DNA from: Streptomyces sp. E2N166
Lineage (GTDB): Bacteria; Actinomycetota; Actinomycetes; Streptomycetales; Streptomycetaceae
Direction: 5' to 3'
DNA length: 41,491 bases
Assembly (NCBI RefSeq): GCF_003671715.1
Contig: NZ_RAIF01000018.1
Span: 208,177-249,667, forward strand
In this document: positions 9,239 to 17,730 of the stretch, piece by piece
Layout of the letters: the number at the start of each line of letters is the position of its first letter
Position numbering within the stretch: position 1 is the first letter of the stretch
The notes under the pieces: model-generated
Seen by the model: the letters and a program-made list of their open reading frames with translations, nothing else
What the model was told of the DNA's origin: nothing
Databases searched by the model: none
Translations under genes and position numbers: made by a program

Positions 9239-10780
9239 TCAGTGGGCGACGACCGGCACCGGCAGCTCGTCCTCGACCGCGTCGCCCGAACCGGAGCCCG
9301 AACCCGTGACGGCGGTGCCGCCCGGGCGGCCGGCGTTGACGAAGGTCAGGGCGATCACGGCCGCCGCGACCAGGATGCCGACGGCGAACCAGATGGCGCT
9401 GGTGTAGCCCTGCACCTGACCCTCCAGCTGGACCAGCTGCTGCTGGGACCGGGAGGTCGCGCCGCCGATGTGGTCGGCGATGTAGGACGTGGTCGCCGAG
9501 GCGGCGATCGTGTTCAGCAGCGCCGTACCGATCGCACCGCCCACCTGCTGCGAGGTGTTGACCATCGCGGAGGCGACACCGGAGTCCCGCGGCTCCACGC
9601 CCATGGTGGCCATGGACATGGCCGGCATGAACGCCGTACCCATGCCGAGGCCGAGCAGGAGCATGCCGGGCAGCAGCACGGCCGCGTAGGAGGTGTCGAT
9701 CTCCAGCTGGGTCAGCAGCAGCATGCCGACGGCGGCGACGAGGAAGCCGGGGCCCATTAGCAGCCGGGGTGCGACCCGGGTCATCAGACGGGTGCCGATC
9801 TGCGTGGAGCCCGTGATCATGCCCGCGATCATCGGCAGGAAGGCGAAACCGGTCTTCACCGGCGAGTAGCCCTTCACGATCTGCAGGTAGTAGGTCAGGA
9901 AGAGGAACAGACCGAACATCGCGATGATCGCGAGGCCCAGCGAGAGGTAGATCCCGCCCCGGTTGCGCTCGGTGATCACGCGCAGCGGCAGCAGCGGCGC
10001 CTTGACCCTCGACTCGACCAGCACGAAGGCGAGGAGCAGCACGGCGGAACCGACGAACATGCCGACCGTCACCGGGTCGCTCCAGCCGTCGGACTCGGCG
10101 CGGGTGAAGCCGTAGACGAGCGCGACCAGACCGAGGGTGGACAGGATCACGCCGGGGATGTCGAGCGGCGAGCGGTTGCGGCTGCCCTGCGGCTCGCGGA
10201 TGACGAGGTACGCACCGGCCGCGGCGACGATCGCGAACGGGATGTTGACGAAGAACGTCCAGCGCCAGTTCAGGTACTCGGTGAGGAATCCGCCGAGGAT
10301 CAGACCCACGGCGCCGCCACCACCGGCGATCGCACCGTAGATGCCGAAGGCCTTGGCACGCTCCTTGGCGTCCGTGAACATCACGGCGAGCAGGGAGAGC
10401 GCGGCGGGCGCGAGCAGCGCTCCGAAGACGCCCTGGAGGGCGCGGGAGCCGAACATCATCGCCTCGTTGGTGGCCGCACCGCCGAGCGCGGAGGCGACGG
10501 CGAAGCCGCCCAGCCCAAGGACGAAGGTGCGCTTGCGGCCCCACAGGTCGGCTATCCGGCCGCCGAACAGCAGCAGACCGCCGAAGGCGAGGGCGTAGGC
10601 CGTGACGACCCACTGCCGGTTGCCGTCGGAGATGCCGAGGTCCTGCTGGGCCGAGGGCAGGGCGATGTTCACGATGGTGGCGTCGAGGACGACCATCAGC
10701 TGGGCGAGCGCGATGAAGACGAGCGCTTTCCAGCGTCCGGCGTCCGGGACGCCGGGAGCCTTGACGGCTGTTTCAGACAT
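9239..10780 (-). CDS. MFS multidrug exporter (DHA2, 14 TM)
   Basis: A 513-aa transporter of the same subfamily as 1975-3492. TM1 holds VVLDATIVNIALPSA, motif A is GRIADLWGRKRTF, and the central part has the GAIAGGGGAVGLILGGFL motif C region. The ATG at 10780 gives a start MSETAV; a GTG four codons upstream has a poorer ribosome site. It lies downstream of a TetR gene on the same strand, a common repressor-pump arrangement. Substrate unknown. Confidence 0.85.
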   Translation of the reverse strand: MSETAVKAPGVPDAGRWKALVFIALAQLMVVLDATIVNIALPSAQQDLGISDGNRQWVVTAYALAFGGLLLFGGRIADLWGRKRTFVLGLGGFAVASALGGAATNEAMMFGSRALQGVFGALLAPAALSLLAVMFTDAKERAKAFGIYGAIAGGGGAVGLILGGFLTEYLNWRWTFFVNIPFAIVAAAGAYLVIREPQGSRNRSPLDIPGVILSTLGLVALVYGFTRAESDGWSDPVTVGMFVGSAVLLLAFVLVESRVKAPLLPLRVITERNRGGIYLSLGLAIIAMFGLFLFLTYYLQIVKGYSPVKTGFAFLPMIAGMITGSTQIGTRLMTRVAPRLLMGPGFLVAAVGMLLLTQLEIDTSYAAVLLPGMLLLGLGMGTAFMPAMSMATMGVEPRDSGVASAMVNTSQQVGGAIGTALLNTIAASATTSYIADHIGGATSRSQQQLVQLEGQVQGYTSAIWFAVGILVAAAVIALTFVNAGRPGGTAVTGSGSGSGDAVEDELPVPVVAH

Positions 10781-10845
10781 GGCGATACCCACTTCGGGAC
10801 TTCGTGACGGAAAAAGCTGAGTAAAGGGACGACTGGGCCGGGGTC

Positions 10846-10864
10846 GACGGCTACGGGAGCCGTC
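10846..10864 (-). terminator. Small hairpin between TetR and MFS genes
   Basis: GACGGCT-N5-AGCCGTC, seven perfect pairs, in the 116-bp gap between the TetR stop and the MFS start. It could attenuate readthrough from the repressor gene into the pump gene. Confidence 0.4.
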
Positions 10865-10896
10865 GTCCTCCGGTCAGACGGTGAGACTTCGCGTGA

Positions 10897-11613
10897 CTAC
10901 TGGTCGCAGGGCCGGCGCAGGTCCTCCATGGTCACGGCCGCGCCCGGCAGGGCGGAGCGGGCGGGAGCCCGCAGCCCGTCCAGGAACAGCTGCAGGTGGC
11001 GGTGGACGAACCGGTCGGCGCTCAGACACCCCGTACCGGCCGGGGGCCGGCTGAGCTGGGCCGCGGCGATCATCAGGTCACCCACGCCCACGTCGGTACG
11101 GAGCTGACCGGCCGCCTTCGCCCGGTCCATGACCTCGGCGACGAGTCGCTCGACCCGTTCGCGCGCCGCTTCCAGGTCGGGGTGGTGCTGGTCGAACGTG
11201 CTGGACACCATGGGGCACAGGGCACTGATCCGCTCGTCGACGGAGGCGTGCACGAAGCGCTCCAGCGCTTCGAAGGCGTCTCCGGTCTCCGCGAGAGCGA
11301 GCTCGGCCGCCCGTGCCGTACGGTCCATGACCGAGCAGACGACCTCGCGGACGAGGGCGTCGCGGTCGGGGAAGTTGCGGTACACCGTGGCGTTGCCGAC
11401 GCCGGCCCGGCGGGCGACGTCGTCGAGCGGCACGTCGGGCCCGTACTCGACGAACATCTCCCGGGCGGCGGTGACGATCCGCTCCCGATTGCGCAGGGCG
11501 TCGGCGCGCGGCCGGGTCACCTTGTGCTGCTCGGGGGTTGCGGTCTGCACGGCGTACTCCTCGGACGGCTTGGCTGGCGATCCGGGGAGGGAATCCCCGT
11601 TTCGCTCGGACAC
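10897..11613 (-). CDS. TetR-family regulator of the adjacent MFS pump
   Basis: A 238-aa TetR protein with a 35-residue N-terminal extension before the HTH (RERIVTAAREMFVEYGPDVP, then RRAGVGNATVYRNFPDRDAL). The C-terminal part resembles the SbtR-like ligand domain. GTG 11613 is the first start; an internal start nearer the HTH cannot be excluded. Two identical palindromes, one in the promoter and one overlapping the first codons, suggest strong autoregulation and, by readthrough, control of the downstream pump. Confidence 0.82.
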   Translation of the reverse strand: MSERNGDSLPGSPAKPSEEYAVQTATPEQHKVTRPRADALRNRERIVTAAREMFVEYGPDVPLDDVARRAGVGNATVYRNFPDRDALVREVVCSVMDRTARAAELALAETGDAFEALERFVHASVDERISALCPMVSSTFDQHHPDLEAARERVERLVAEVMDRAKAAGQLRTDVGVGDLMIAAAQLSRPPAGTGCLSADRFVHRHLQLFLDGLRAPARSALPGAAVTMEDLRRPCDQ

Positions 11614-11639
11614 AGGGCTAAACGGGGAAACGATCCCCG
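11583..11639. promoter_or_regulatory. Twin TetR operators, CGGGGA-N5-TCCCCG
   Basis: Perfect 17-bp palindromes at 11583-11599 and 11623-11639, with arms CGGGGA/TCCCCG and a 5-bp spacer in both, 40 bp apart (close to four helical turns). One covers the promoter region and the other lies within the first codons of the TetR gene. Confidence 0.7.
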
Positions 11640-11863
11640 GTTATTTCCCGAACCCGATCCAACCTACTGTGACCTGCGTCACATCCCAGGACCTGTCACT
11701 TCCGGATGCCGCGCCCCGGGTGGCACCTCCCGTCCCCCGGTCGGCGGCTACCGGCGAGAAACCCACGATCGGCTCCTCCAGCGCGCGCCCTCCCACCCCT
11801 CGGCACAGGGTGATCGCAGGGTGCAGCCGGTGTCCGGCGGCTGCCGTGGTCCGGGAGGTCTGC

Positions 11864-13156
11864 ATGCAGCCGCAGCCGCAGCCGCCGAGCCGTCGGATAC
11901 GCCCGCGCCGGCTGGCGGCGATCGCGACCGTCACCATCGTGACCTTCGCGGTCAGCACCTCGGCCGGCACCGGCCGGCTCGCGCCGGGCACCACGGCGTC
12001 CGGCCCCGGCCCGGCCGCCCTCTCCCGCTCCTCCGCGCACGGCCCCTGCATGATCAGCGGCGGCTCCGAGATCCAGATGTCCGAGGGCGTCCCGACCTCC
12101 GCCGGCTACGCCCGCCCGACCGGCACCGTACGCGCCCTCACCCTGATGATCGACTTCTCGGACGCGCCCGGCGAGGGCAAGGCGCTCGACCGTTACGCGG
12201 AGTTCTTCCCGCAGACCGAGGAATGGTTCCGCACCAGCTCCTACGGCCGCCTCGACTACCGGCCCGAGACCCCGATCCGGGACTGGCTGCGCATGCCGAA
12301 GTCGTTCGCCGAGTACGGCATAGAGCGCGGCGCCCCCTTCGACCCCGGCTACCGGAACCTGGTCCAGGACCTGGTGGCGGCGGCCGACGCGAAGGTGGAC
12401 TTCCGGTCGTACGACCTCCTGAACGTGCTGGTCACCCCGAACGCGGGCCCCTCCGCCCTGGACACGGTCCTGTCCGTCACCTTCGCCGGCAACACCGAGG
12501 CCCCGGTCGCCGACGGCGTCCCGGTGGCCAACGCGTCCTTCGTCTACTCCCGCCAGGACGACGGCTCCGGCTCCTACGACGAGACCGGCTACCGGGTCCT
12601 GCCCCACGAGAACGGCCACGTCTTCGGCCTCCCCGACCTCTACACCCAGGAGGGCGGAGGCGCCGTCGGCCACTGGGACATCATGAGCGAGGACTGGGGC
12701 GCCAACAACGACCTCCTCGGCTGGCACAAGTGGAAACTGGGCTGGCTGGACCCCTCCCAGGTGCACTGCGCCGCGGCGCCCGGAACGACGGAGTACACAC
12801 TGACCCCGCTGGCCCGCAAGGGCGGCGACAAGCTGGTGGTCGTCCCGCTGGACGGCAAGTCCGGCTACGCCGTGGAACTGCGCACCCGCGCGGGCAACGA
12901 CGAGACGGTGTGCCGCCCGGGAGTACTGATCTACAAGGTCGACGCCGACGTCGACACGGGCATGGGCCCGGTGACGGTCTACGACTCCCGCCGGGACAGC
13001 GGCGGCTGCACCCGCAGCCCGAACGTCCACGCCGAACTCTCGGACGCCGCCTTCACCCCGGGCGAGACCTTCAAGGACCCGCGCCGGAACATCACGATCG
13101 CGGTCTCCGGGGCAGACCTGAAGGGCGACCACCAGGTGCGGGTCACCCGCGGATGA
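11864..13156 (+). CDS. Secreted M6-type (immune inhibitor A-like) metalloprotease
   Basis: A 430-aa exported protein. A basic N-terminus with RRIRPRR and a hydrophobic stretch (residues about 17-35) make a signal peptide. The zinc site is HENGHVFGLPD, an HExxHxxGxxD motif, and GHWDIMSEDWGANNDLLG downstream includes the Met-turn-like IMS and the M6-typical GxxNDLLGWHKWKLGW region (seen in two adjacent parts). ATG 11864 follows GGGAGG at good spacing; the open frame extends further upstream but shows no protein-like sequence there. It probably degrades extracellular protein. Divergent from the TetR gene; own transcript. Confidence 0.83.
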   Translation: MQPQPQPPSRRIRPRRLAAIATVTIVTFAVSTSAGTGRLAPGTTASGPGPAALSRSSAHGPCMISGGSEIQMSEGVPTSAGYARPTGTVRALTLMIDFSDAPGEGKALDRYAEFFPQTEEWFRTSSYGRLDYRPETPIRDWLRMPKSFAEYGIERGAPFDPGYRNLVQDLVAAADAKVDFRSYDLLNVLVTPNAGPSALDTVLSVTFAGNTEAPVADGVPVANASFVYSRQDDGSGSYDETGYRVLPHENGHVFGLPDLYTQEGGGAVGHWDIMSEDWGANNDLLGWHKWKLGWLDPSQVHCAAAPGTTEYTLTPLARKGGDKLVVVPLDGKSGYAVELRTRAGNDETVCRPGVLIYKVDADVDTGMGPVTVYDSRRDSGGCTRSPNVHAELSDAAFTPGETFKDPRRNITIAVSGADLKGDHQVRVTRG

Positions 13157-13173
13157 CGAGGTGACGACCGGCC

Positions 13174-13430
13174 CACCCGGTGCCGGCACTACGGTAGCCA
13201 TCGCCCTGCCGCGACCGCAGTACCGCCGTACCGGAGAACCGATACCCGCCCCGCCCACCCGGTGACGGCCGACCCCGCCCGGCGACGGCATTACCGTGGG
13301 CCCGCCGCGACCGCCGCACCGGAGAAACCCGAGAACCGATACCCGCCCACACGGTGACGGCCGACCCCGTCCTCCGGCGGCATTACGGTAGCCCTGCCGC
13401 GACCGCCGTACCGGAGAGCCGATGCCCGCC
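13174..13430 (+). repeat. Triplicated leader unit in front of the IclR gene
   Basis: Three imperfect copies (about 13174-13250, 13256-13347, 13348-13430), each starting CACMCGGTG and ending GGAGAnCCGATRCCCGCC. The third copy supplies the real ribosome site GGAG and start codon ATG (13422) of the IclR gene; the first two carry ATA at the same place. Confidence 0.75.
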
Positions 13431-15101
13431 CACACCACGAACGACGCCGCCCGCAGGCAGGCCGCCGCCGCACCCGGCACCGGGAACGCCGAACCACGGC
13501 CCGCGCACGCACCCCCTCCATCCGCTCCATCCGCTCCGTCCGCCCCGTCCGCCCCGCCGGCCGAGGCGGTCGCGCCGCTGCTGCGCGGTATCGCCGTACT
13601 GCGGCGGCTGACCGAGGCGGACGGCGGCACCCTCAGCCTCAGCGGCCTGGAGAAGGCCACCGGCCTGGCCCGCTCCACGGTCGACCGCGTCACGGCGACC
13701 CTCGCCCGCATGGGATACGTCCGCCTGGACGGCCGCGACGTCACCCTCGCCCCCCGCCTGACGGAACTGGGCAACGCCTACCTGGCCGCCCTCCGCCTCC
13801 CCGCCCTGCTCTCCTCCCGTGCCGACGCCCTGGCCGGCGAACTGGACGAGTCGGTCTCCCTCGCGGTCGGCGACCGGGACGGCATCCGCTTCATCCACCA
13901 GGCCACCCGACGCCGCGCGATGTCCCTGAGCTTCCGCATCGGCGACCTCCTCCCCGCCGAACGCACCGCGCCGGGCCCGCTGTTCGCCACGGAGTGGACG
14001 GAGTCCGACTGGCACCACTGGCACGAACGCCGGGCCGCGGACCCGGAGGACCGCACCTTCCCCGCCGTACCCCCACGCGAGCACACCGCCCAGGACGACG
14101 ACTTCGAGCAGCGCACCACCGCCGCGGCGGCCACCGACTGCGCCCTGGACGACCAGCTGATCGAACCCGGCCTGGTCGCGGTCTCGGCCCCGGTACGGGA
14201 CCCCGGCACCGGCCGGGTGGCGTGCGTGGCGAGCGTGGTGAGCCACACCAGCCGCCACACGGCCGAGGACCTGCGCACCACCCTGCTCCCCCGCCTGCGC
14301 GCGGCGGTCACCGCGATGGAGAACGACCTGCGCACCGCCCCACCACCCGAACCGGGCACCCCCCGGTCCGGCCTGGCCACCTGGACGACCGCGTCGAAAC
14401 ACGAACTGGGCCGGGAGTTCATCGAATCCCTGGCCCGCGGCCTGACGGTACTGACGGCGTTCGGCGAAGGCCGCAGCGCGCTGACCCTCACGGAGGTCGC
14501 GAAGGCGACGGGTCTGGCCCGCGCGACAGCCCGCCGGGCCCTGATCACCCACGAACACGCGGGCCTGGTACGGCAGACCCCCGACCACCGCTTCAGCCTC
14601 ACCCCCCGAGTCCTCTCCCTCGGCTTCCCGCCCCTCTCCCGCACCTCCCTCCCCCAGATCGTCCAGCCCCACCTGACCGCCCTCGCCGACCGCGTCCACG
14701 AGTCGGCCTCGCTGGCCGTCCTGTCGGACTCGGGCGAGGAGATCCAGTACACGGCCCGAGCATCGACGAGCCGCGTCATGAGCGCCCACATCACCCTCGG
14801 CACCCGCCTCCCGGCCCGGTCGACGGCCCTGGGCCACGTCCTCCTCTCCCTCCCGGAGGCCCGCTCCCTGGGCTACGCCCTGGTCGACGAGGAACTGGAG
14901 GCCGGCCTGCGCTCCCTCGCCGTCCCGGTACGCGACCGCGAGGGCCGCACGGTGGCCGCCGTGAACATCGCCATGCACGCAGCCCGCCGCACGGCAGCGG
15001 ACTGTGTGAAGGACGTCCTGCCGTTCCTGAAGGAAACGGCCGCACACATCGAGGCCGACCTACGTGAGGCGGGCCGCTTCCGCCGGGTCCCCCTCACCTG
15101 A
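13422..15101 (+). CDS. Double IclR-family regulator (two full IclR modules in one chain)
   Basis: A 559-aa protein made of two complete IclR units. Module 1 (about 45-300) has an HTH with LEKATGLARSTVDRVTATLA and an effector domain with SVSLAVGDRDGIRFI. Module 2 (about 325-550) has LTEVAKATGLARATARRAL and an effector domain with ESASLAVLSDSGEEIQYTAR, ending with VPVRDREGRTVAAVNIAMHA. Single IclR proteins are about 250-280 aa, so this is a tandem fusion, probably mimicking a dimer within one chain. A Pro/Ser/Ala repeat (residues about 25-45) precedes module 1. It belongs to the PcaU/PobR-like group, often controlling aromatic catabolism; the target here is unknown. Confidence 0.85.
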   Translation: MPAHTTNDAARRQAAAAPGTGNAEPRPAHAPPPSAPSAPSAPSAPPAEAVAPLLRGIAVLRRLTEADGGTLSLSGLEKATGLARSTVDRVTATLARMGYVRLDGRDVTLAPRLTELGNAYLAALRLPALLSSRADALAGELDESVSLAVGDRDGIRFIHQATRRRAMSLSFRIGDLLPAERTAPGPLFATEWTESDWHHWHERRAADPEDRTFPAVPPREHTAQDDDFEQRTTAAAATDCALDDQLIEPGLVAVSAPVRDPGTGRVACVASVVSHTSRHTAEDLRTTLLPRLRAAVTAMENDLRTAPPPEPGTPRSGLATWTTASKHELGREFIESLARGLTVLTAFGEGRSALTLTEVAKATGLARATARRALITHEHAGLVRQTPDHRFSLTPRVLSLGFPPLSRTSLPQIVQPHLTALADRVHESASLAVLSDSGEEIQYTARASTSRVMSAHITLGTRLPARSTALGHVLLSLPEARSLGYALVDEELEAGLRSLAVPVRDREGRTVAAVNIAMHAARRTAADCVKDVLPFLKETAAHIEADLREAGRFRRVPLT

Positions 15102-15175
15102 CCAGCCCGCCGCCCTCCGACCCACCCGCTACACTGTCGGCGGTGGCACATCCGCACCTCACCGTGCCGCCACCG

Positions 15176-15248
15176 GCCTTCGTAGCTCAGGGGATAGAGC
15201 ACCGCTCTCCTAAAGCGGGTGTCGCAGGTTCGAATCCTGCCGGGGGCA
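15176..15248 (+). tRNA. tRNA-Arg (anticodon CCU)
   Basis: A 73-nt cloverleaf: acceptor GCCTTCG with CGGGGGC, D-stem GCTC/GAGC, anticodon stem CCGCT/AGCGG with loop CTCCTAA (anticodon at 15209-15211), T-arm GCAGG-TTCGAAT-CCTGC, discriminator A; CCA is not encoded. It marks the left border of a small island, and an imperfect copy of its anticodon-to-T-arm part recurs at 17731-17761. Confidence 0.95.
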
Positions 15249-15267
15249 CAGCGCGTTACCGCTCTGG

Positions 15268-15331
15268 CCTGGGGTTTCTTCCCCAGGAAGGGCCCCTACG
15301 CGGCCTCGGACTCCTCGTCCGGGGCCGTTTT
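15268..15331 (+). terminator. Tandem hairpin terminators after tRNA-Arg
   Basis: The first hairpin is CCTGGGG-N6-CCCCAGG (15268-15287). The second is stronger: CGGCCTCGGAC (15301-15311), loop of 5, GTCCGGGGCCG (15317-15327), then TTTT, a classical intrinsic terminator. Confidence 0.8.
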
Positions 15332-15417
15332 GCGTGAGCGGACGGAGAGTTGATCTCCCGAACATCTCCCAAAGGATCTGCATCATCCGGCACGGCCTCC
15401 GAGCCGGGCGAACATGG

Positions 15418-15432
15418 CATACTTGGAGTATG
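15418..15432. promoter_or_regulatory. Palindrome over the antitoxin start codon
   Basis: CATAC-N5-GTATG overlaps the ribosome site (GGAG) and the ATG at 15430. It is a likely autoregulatory operator for the ribbon-helix-helix antitoxin. Confidence 0.45.
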
Positions 15433-15696
15433 GCAACCCGGAAGATCACCATCACCGTGCCGGAAGAGCTGGTGGAATCGATCAAGGAGCGCGTCGACGC
15501 ACGCGGAGTGTCCGGCTATATCGCGGCCGCCGCCGCTCATCAGGACGCCATGGACCGACTGCGCGAGCTGGCCGGGCGCCTCGAGGAAGAGCACGGCGCC
15601 GTGACGGACGACGAGCAGCAGGCAGCGCTGGACCGCATCGCCGCCATTGACGGCTGGCATGACGAGCAGCGATCACATTCGGACAAGGCCGCGTGA
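15430..15696 (+). CDS. Ribbon-helix-helix (CopG-like) antitoxin
   Basis: An 88-aa acidic protein. The N-terminal RKITITVPEELVESIKERVD is a typical ribbon-helix-helix DNA-binding strand and helix, and the rest is a charged helix-rich tail suited to wrap a toxin. GGAG is just upstream of ATG 15430. Its TGA overlaps the GTG of the PIN gene by 4 bases (GTGA), the usual coupling of a toxin-antitoxin pair. Confidence 0.8.
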   Translation: MATRKITITVPEELVESIKERVDARGVSGYIAAAAAHQDAMDRLRELAGRLEEEHGAVTDDEQQAALDRIAAIDGWHDEQRSHSDKAA

Positions 15697-16139
15697 GCCG
15701 CACCGCCCGGGCGAGGCTGCATCGGCCGCGACAGCGCGTCTTCGTGTTCGACTCCGAGGCTCTCTCCAAGGCGGTCCAGGGCGATCGGGAGATGGCAGCG
15801 CTGATCAAGACGGCTCCACGGCTCGACATCCCGATCGTCACCTCGGCGCTCACGACCTTGGAGGCATGGGACCCTCGCGAAGCGTCGAGGCAGGCACTGT
15901 GGAACTGGACGCTGTCCCGGATCCGCGTCGTGCACACGGACGACCAGGTGATCGCCATGGCGCGCGACATGCTGAAGACAGCCGGCCTGCATGGGCACAA
16001 GTACGCCATCGACGCAATTCTGGCGGCCGTGGCCGGGCAGGAAGCCGCGCAGGGAGCTGAGGCAACCGTCTTCACCTCCGACACCGACGACATGAATCAG
16101 CTCCTCGCCGGACACTCCGTGCGAGTCGAGAAGGTCTGA
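15693..16139 (+). CDS. PIN-domain ribonuclease toxin (VapC-like)
   Basis: A 148-aa protein with the PIN acidic set: FVFDSEALSK (first Asp), SALTTLEAW (Glu), GHKYAIDAILAAVA (Asp) and FTSDTDDMNQL (last Asp). VapC-type toxins cleave tRNA or rRNA and are neutralised by the partner coded just upstream. Start GTG 15693 overlaps the antitoxin stop. It lies inside the tRNA-Arg island, where such pairs commonly stabilise mobile DNA. Confidence 0.82.
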   Translation: MSRTARARLHRPRQRVFVFDSEALSKAVQGDREMAALIKTAPRLDIPIVTSALTTLEAWDPREASRQALWNWTLSRIRVVHTDDQVIAMARDMLKTAGLHGHKYAIDAILAAVAGQEAAQGAEATVFTSDTDDMNQLLAGHSVRVEKV

Positions 16140-16259
16140 CGAGACGCCGCCCAGACTTCACTCCGACGACTCGCCGGCTCCCCCGACTGCCCGCTGGCCG
16201 TACACCGACAGGGACCCTCCGATACGGGTGTCAAGCCGACCGCCGGGACGGAAAAGCCC

Positions 16260-16459
16260 AAGCGCGCTCTACAAGTTGCGGAGGTACGTGCGTCTACATG
16301 GCGATCATGTCCCTCGATCCCACAGGCAAGGGCCAGGCCCGCTGGACCATGCGCTGGAAGACCGCGCTGAACGCCTTCGACATCACCTTCGACGGCCGCC
16401 TGTCGGCGGCCCGTCAGTAACCTCAACCACCCCAGATACACCGAACGTTTGACAGACCC
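16260..16459 (+). mobile_element. IS256-type (mutator) insertion sequence remnant
   Basis: The last 40 codons of a transposase survive (16298-16420): MAIMSLDPTG, KGQARWTMRW and KTALNAFDITFDGR, the usual C-terminus of actinobacterial mutator transposases. A few more residues (LYKLRRYV) lie upstream in another frame, so the relic is frameshifted as well as truncated. GTTTGACAGACCC (16447-16459) looks like the right terminal inverted repeat. Non-functional. Confidence 0.7.
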
Positions 16460-16694
16460 TGTGCTGAACGTCGTGCGGGCCGTCGACAGCGACGTGAGCG
16501 AGGAAGCCGTGGAGCTGCGGCACAACATCGGGATGCTGCTGCTCGCCCAGGGCCGGACCGCCGAGGCGCGGCAGGTTCTCGAACCGCTCCACCAGGACAT
16601 GTGCATGGTGTCCGGCCCGGAGGACGAGATGACCGTCGAGATCGCCGAGGCGCTCGCCCTGATCCGCCTCGACCTCGACGGTTCGGCTTCCTGA
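16449..16694 (+). pseudogene. C-terminal fragment of a tetratricopeptide-repeat protein
   Basis: The fragment reads VELRHNIGMLLLAQGRTAEA then RQVLEPLHQDMCMVSGPEDE, a typical TPR tail as found at the end of Streptomyces Ser/Thr kinases or TPR signalling proteins. The frame begins inside the IS terminal repeat, so the 5' part of the gene was removed or displaced by the IS. It has no credible start of its own. Confidence 0.6.
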
Positions 16695-16709
16695 CCCGGT
16701 TCCTCCAGA

Positions 16710-16735
16710 AGCGGCATCACCAAAACCATGCCGCT
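16710..16735 (+). terminator. Hairpin after the TPR remnant
   Basis: AGCGGCAT-N10-ATGCCGCT, eight perfect pairs, 16 bases after the stop codon of the TPR fragment. I see nothing gene-like in the rest of 16736-17001. Confidence 0.5.
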
Positions 16736-17001
16736 CTGCGGCCGAGGGTTTCGCGACGGTCACGTCGCCGGGTGGTTCAGCGCTCACCGGTGTGGCCGCC
16801 AGGTCAGTGGTGCCGCCGGCGGTGTTCCGATCCTCCGGCGACGAGTCCACCGCGCCGGTTTCCCACTTGTCGTGGGCTTGCCGCTCGGATTCCGGCAGGC
16901 GGGGAGGGGCGTGAGCGAGATCAGCATGCCGTACGGACGGCAGACAGTACGCTGAAACCCAGCGGGATCGGGCCCGCAGCACAGTGTCCGGGAGGTGCTT
17001 C

Positions 17002-17568
17002 ATGACGGCCGAGATGGTGGCCCCGGCGTGGATGCATGAGCAGATCACGGCGGAGGAGTACGAGTCCTGGTCCGAGGAGCAGTGCGCCGGCATCGAGATC
17101 GTGGACGGGATGGTCGTCGTGAGTCCGAGCGCGTCCAAGCGGCACAACCGACTGGCGCGGATTCTCGCGAACGCCCTGGATGCCGCCGCGGGCCCGGAGT
17201 GGAACGCCGACACGGACTTCGACGTCCGGCTTCAGGACGTCCCGCTCACCAATCGCCGCCCGGACGTCGTCGTGTACCGCGCGGACACGATCGACATCAC
17301 CCCCACCCGCCCTGAGCACGTGCTGCTGGTCGCGGAGGTGGTGTCGCCGGGCTCGGAGACCACCGACCGGATCGTGAAGGTCGACCAGTACGCCAAGGCA
17401 GGCATCGGCTTCTACTGGCGGATCGAGCAGGCCGTGACAGGCGTTGCTCTCGTGTACACCTACGTTCTCGACCCCGCGACGAAGACTTACAAGGACGGAG
17501 ATGTGTTCACCGGCGTCCTCAAGGTAGCGGCCCCCTTCCCGGTGGAGATCGACCTCGGCCAGATCTGA
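17002..17568 (+). CDS. Uma2-family (DUF820) putative endonuclease
   Basis: A 188-aa protein of the Uma2 family, a PD-(D/E)XK nuclease fold greatly expanded in Streptomyces and cyanobacteria. Visible are YESWSEEQCAGIEIVDGMVV (start of the fold), TNRRPDVVVYR (conserved RxPDVxV with the catalytic Asp) and VLLVAEVVSPGSETTDR (the E-x-V-S-P-x-S motif). ATG 17002 has GGGAGG seven bases upstream. The biological role of the family is not settled. It lies within the tRNA-Arg island. Confidence 0.82.
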   Translation: MTAEMVAPAWMHEQITAEEYESWSEEQCAGIEIVDGMVVVSPSASKRHNRLARILANALDAAAGPEWNADTDFDVRLQDVPLTNRRPDVVVYRADTIDITPTRPEHVLLVAEVVSPGSETTDRIVKVDQYAKAGIGFYWRIEQAVTGVALVYTYVLDPATKTYKDGDVFTGVLKVAAPFPVEIDLGQI

Positions 17569-17730
17569 TCACGCACTGTTCAACAGTCGGCGACGCGTGA
17601 GCGATGCGTGAGCGGACTGCCCGATACAGGGCGACATGAGCCGGATCAAGCGGCTCGCCGCGCGGTTCTGACCAGGAAAAGCAGCATCGTACGGCAGCGC
17701 CAGGCAGCCCTCGGCAGGGGTTGGATCCCA

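Noticed and set aside
11696..13774. Long antisense open frame over the metalloprotease and IclR leader
   Set aside because: Typical high-GC shadow with Gly/Ala/Arg/Val bias; no motif, and it crosses the repeated leader region.
16728..16955. 75-codon ORF between the TPR remnant and Uma2 gene
   Set aside because: Its ATG lies in the stem of a terminator hairpin and the protein has no family features.
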